Under the pieces are notes generated by a model. It saw nothing but the letters and a program-made list of their open reading frames with translations, was not told the origin of the DNA and made no database searches. From positions 1 through 62,342 of the forward strand of contig JAILGH010000028.1 in the NCBI GenBank assembly GCA_024697025.1: a stretch of DNA of 62,342 bases, in the 5' to 3' direction. This DNA comes from Pseudobutyrivibrio sp. (GTDB lineage Bacteria; Bacillota; Clostridia; Lachnospirales; Lachnospiraceae). The position numbers were made by a program, and so were the translations under genes. Of the stretch, positions 60,324 to 62,342 are shown in pieces; positions within the stretch are counted from its first letter, which is position 1, and each line of letters starts with the position of its first letter.

Positions 60324-60417
60324 GCAGCGGGATGCGACCATAAAACCGCGGTTAATCCTTCGTCCAAGTGACAACTCCCTGTTCACCTGGCACTTAACGC
60401 TTTACAGTCTACTCTGC
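60324..60417 (-). promoter_or_regulatory. Tetrahydrofolate (THF-I) riboswitch aptamer
   Basis: Read on the minus strand, the leader matches the THF riboswitch consensus: GCAGAGTAGA, then GCGTTAAGTG, GGGAGTTGTC, GGACGAAGG, CCGCGGT and GCATCCCGCTGC, in order and spacing. The first and last four bases pair as P1. It is placed directly ahead of a terminator and a folate biosynthesis operon, as expected for feedback by folate. Confidence 0.93.
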
Positions 60418-60431
60418 ATTTGTTTTTCTGA

Positions 60432-60460
60432 ATTATACATTGATACAGGTAAAATTTCAA
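60432..60460 (-). promoter_or_regulatory. Promoter of the folate operon
   Basis: On the minus strand TTGAAA (60455-60460) and TATAAT (60432-60437) are separated by 17 bp, placing the start about 8 nt before the riboswitch aptamer. Confidence 0.85.
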
Positions 60461-60490
60461 TAGCGAAAATTTATAGGACTTATACTGTTC

Positions 60491-60877
60491 TTAATGCAAG
60501 CCATATGCTTTTCGCATGCTGTTAATTTCACTTTCCAAACTAGCAATTCGGGCATTGCACTCATTTATTCTCGCTTGAAAATTATTAATAGCCACCTGAA
60601 TATTCTGTAGTAAAACAGTTACTGTCATCAGGTGTGATGTAATTCCATTTGCCATATCTAAGCGTAGCTGGTTAATCTGATTATTAGACACCCCCTGCCA
60701 CTGCCCATCATGCATAGTATCATAGCTTTGCGTATTGCTCCTTACGTTTCCAATAGCATCTGCTTCTTGCTGTATCGTCTCTCTCTTTCTCTGTAAGTTC
60801 GCAATACACTGCTGATACCTCTCAATTTGTTGCCGCAAAGAACTAATGTCGTTACTCATATCGCCTATTCTACTCAT
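60491..60877 (-). CDS. Small coiled-coil protein, DUF5082-like (type VII secretion associated)
   Basis: About 128 residues, almost entirely helical: two coiled-coil segments (about 8-40 and 88-125) around a central WQGVSNNQINQL. DUF5082 proteins of this size occur beside LXG toxins in Firmicutes type VII secretion loci, where they act as helical partners or chaperones. Assignment is by size, helical pattern and pairing with the next gene, not by a strict motif. ATG at 60877 or TTG at 60883 could start it. It overlaps the upstream small gene. Confidence 0.6.
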   Translation of the reverse strand: MSRIGDMSNDISSLRQQIERYQQCIANLQRKRETIQQEADAIGNVRSNTQSYDTMHDGQWQGVSNNQINQLRLDMANGITSHLMTVTVLLQNIQVAINNFQARINECNARIASLESEINSMRKAYGLH

Positions 60878-61190
60878 GTCCAAAATTCTCCCTTACTGTT
60901 GCTTCTAAACTCCTCATAGCTTTTCCAGCTGCTTCATCTACATTAATCAATGATTGCTTCAGCGTATCAAATGCCTTTGGCAAAACAGCTGATGAGTGAT
61001 TTCTATACATTTCCACCAACTCACCCATCTCATATGTATCCTGCTCAAGCAAGTACATAATATTTGTGCTGTCAATCAACTGCGTTTCTTCTATCCTTGC
61101 TTCGTTCAGTTCACAGTAATCAGCAGCCTCAGACATATTATTTACAATCGTCTCAAAAGACTCTTTTTCAATAAATACTTCTTTTGCCAT
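60870..61190 (-). CDS. Small helical protein, WXG100/DUF5344-like (type VII secretion associated)
   Basis: A 106-residue soluble helical protein (IEKESFETIVNNMSEAADY, later AVLPKAFDTLKQSLINVDEAAGKA). It fits the class of YxiC/YwqI-like partners encoded just before DUF5082-like genes in LXG toxin operons. No WXG motif is present. It overlaps the DUF5082-like gene by a few bases, so the two are translated together. No toxin gene follows on this side. Confidence 0.6.
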   Translation of the reverse strand: MAKEVFIEKESFETIVNNMSEAADYCELNEARIEETQLIDSTNIMYLLEQDTYEMGELVEMYRNHSSAVLPKAFDTLKQSLINVDEAAGKAMRSLEATVRENFGHE

Positions 61191-61231
61191 AATGCTACCT
61201 TTCTACTAAAAAATTTTGTTACTACTAGTTT

Positions 61232-62074
61232 TTATCCCTTTATCCCTAATCCTTTTTTTATAACTGCAAAAATGTAGATTACAGTATTTACTATTCCAAT
61301 TAAATATATTACAAACAATGATATGGGATAAAATAAAATGGATAACACCCGTAAAAGCACCCCTTGTCTCTTATACCAATCAATAAAAGCTACTAAACCA
61401 AAAGCTATAAATACAAAGAGAATTATTCCTGACAAAAACATTTCAAAAAACACAATAATTGGATTTTCCTGCAGAACGGTAATATTAATGAATAGTAAAG
61501 GAAGCAAAACAGATAAAACTAATCCAACCAAAAGTGTAATTCGAAATACTTTTGAATTATGTACTTCTGTAATATCCCTTTTCGCTTTATTACCTTTAGA
61601 CCTATCTATTAATTGTTTGAAATCTTCAAGACTTCCCTCCAAAAAAGATTTCTTTTTTAACAAAAGCGTATCTTTATTATCAAAGTAAACAAACGCAAAG
61701 TTTTTAACACCAATTAATGATTTAACATCTGATAATTTGTGAATTCCCTTCTTCCTTATTTCTTCGTCCTCAAGTATCTCAAATGATATTTCGTTATCAC
61801 TAATCAATATACAGTGTTTAAATCTTTTATCGCCATACATCTTTGCCGCCTTGTTAGCGGAGTTAACTATCTTAACAATTGTTAATAAATATAATAGACC
61901 TATTCCTACTGCAACCAACGTATATTCATCTCGCTGGAGGCTACACACGAAAATATTTAAAAATACGATAATAGTTAAAACCGAAAACACCCTAGCCTTA
62001 ACTGAGCCCCATAGTCCTTGTTCAATGATTGCTTTTCTTATGCTTTTTTTATCTGTATAAAATTCATTTTTCAT
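61232..62074 (-). CDS. Membrane protein with YcxB-like central domain
   Basis: A 280-residue protein. Two hydrophobic helices (about 28-68) precede a soluble central domain (about 80-150: CILISDNEISFEI, then SLIGVKNFAFVYFDNKDTLLLKK) with the beta pattern of YcxB-like/PH-like domains. Three further helices follow (about 175-275). Such proteins are often encoded near secreted toxins and may serve in immunity, but no function is established. It overlaps the gene upstream by 11 bp. Confidence 0.65.
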   Translation of the reverse strand: MKNEFYTDKKSIRKAIIEQGLWGSVKARVFSVLTIIVFLNIFVCSLQRDEYTLVAVGIGLLYLLTIVKIVNSANKAAKMYGDKRFKHCILISDNEISFEILEDEEIRKKGIHKLSDVKSLIGVKNFAFVYFDNKDTLLLKKKSFLEGSLEDFKQLIDRSKGNKAKRDITEVHNSKVFRITLLVGLVLSVLLPLLFINITVLQENPIIVFFEMFLSGIILFVFIAFGLVAFIDWYKRQGVLLRVLSILFYPISLFVIYLIGIVNTVIYIFAVIKKGLGIKG

Positions 62075-62342
62075 TCTTCTTTGTTCTTATATCCAGTGTT
62101 TCTATAATCACGCCAGGAGTTACATCTCCTTCTATTGCCTTGAGTTTATCCTGTACGTCATCTAAACTAAGTTTCCACATAAAATACGATGTGCCATCAT
62201 CATAATTTAGCTCATAAAATTCATTAATCTTTTGTCCTTCGATAGTTACATCTTTTAAATCATCTTCATTACTCCAAAAACCAAAACAATCTACTGCATG
62301 GTTTTCATAAAATGGAATAATGTTAAAATAATTAATCCACAT
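62064..62342 (-). CDS. Unknown protein, reaches right edge
   Basis: A frame of 92 codons that reaches the last base of the window. An ATG falls exactly at the edge (62340-62342), so whether this is the true start or an internal Met cannot be judged. The sequence (FGFWSNEDDLKDVTIEG, then DDGTSYFMWKLSLDDVQDKLKAIEG) is acidic and matches no family I know. It overlaps the membrane protein gene, so it belongs to the same operon. Confidence 0.5.
   Translation of the reverse strand: MWINYFNIIPFYENHAVDCFGFWSNEDDLKDVTIEGQKINEFYELNYDDGTSYFMWKLSLDDVQDKLKAIEGDVTPGVIIETLDIRTKKNEK

Overview
The window looks like a chromosomal segment of an anaerobic, low-GC Firmicute of the family Lachnospiraceae, probably near Butyrivibrio or Pseudobutyrivibrio. 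The signs are AT-rich intergenic DNA, strong AGGAGG ribosome binding sites, a DUF4317 protein, a tetrahydrofolate riboswitch in front of folate genes, and an energy metabolism built on Ech-type [NiFe] and [FeFe] hydrogenases. Genus is an inference from gene content, not a database result. Most genes lie on the minus strand. No insertion sequence, prophage, rRNA or CRISPR array is visible.

Left part (1-12.4 kb): the start of a membrane sensor (probably a chemotaxis receptor), a DUF4317 gene, an HD hydrolase, an EamA-type exporter, a broken cysteine-synthase-like gene and a divergent MocR regulator. A tight minus-strand operon follows: rRNA methyltransferase, papain-like peptidase, cell-wall amidase, rdgB, a phosphoesterase and a 2Fe-2S/ASKHA activator protein. 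A probable small RNA with a textbook promoter and terminator lies at 12.13-12.25 kb.

Hydrogenase island (12.4-31.6 kb): hypC-hypD-hypE (then a cheY-like gene), hypA and hypF supply maturation of the six-subunit Ech membrane hydrogenase (echA to echF). hydE-hydG-hydF-hydA encode a separate [FeFe] hydrogenase with its full maturation set. hypB is not seen. Two remarkable non-coding structures sit inside the island: an imperfect palindrome of about 566 bp filling the gap between echF and hypF, and an array of five or six small hairpins spaced 51-72 bp apart upstream of hypC.

Middle (31.7-41.3 kb): a large coiled-coil surface protein, a LytTR response regulator with candidate direct-repeat operator sites, a hybrid sensor kinase, small membrane and lipoproteins, tRNA-Leu(CAA), and a hairpin-rich AT-rich gap.

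Right part (41.3-62.3 kb): housekeeping genes (lysA-like decarboxylase, lytic transglycosylase, tRNA-Thr, M42 peptidase, uppP, small alarmone synthetase, TrmH methyltransferase, pfkA, dnaE, pepF), a DHH phosphoesterase, and a folate operon (HD hydrolase, folP, folB-folK fusion, folC) behind a THF riboswitch and terminator. The right edge holds small helical proteins that resemble type VII secretion partners. Two copies of a structured element of about 85 nt, whose stems differ by compensatory changes, occur at 44.6 kb and 52.3 kb. A REP-like repeat family occurs at 2.1 kb and 54.4 kb.
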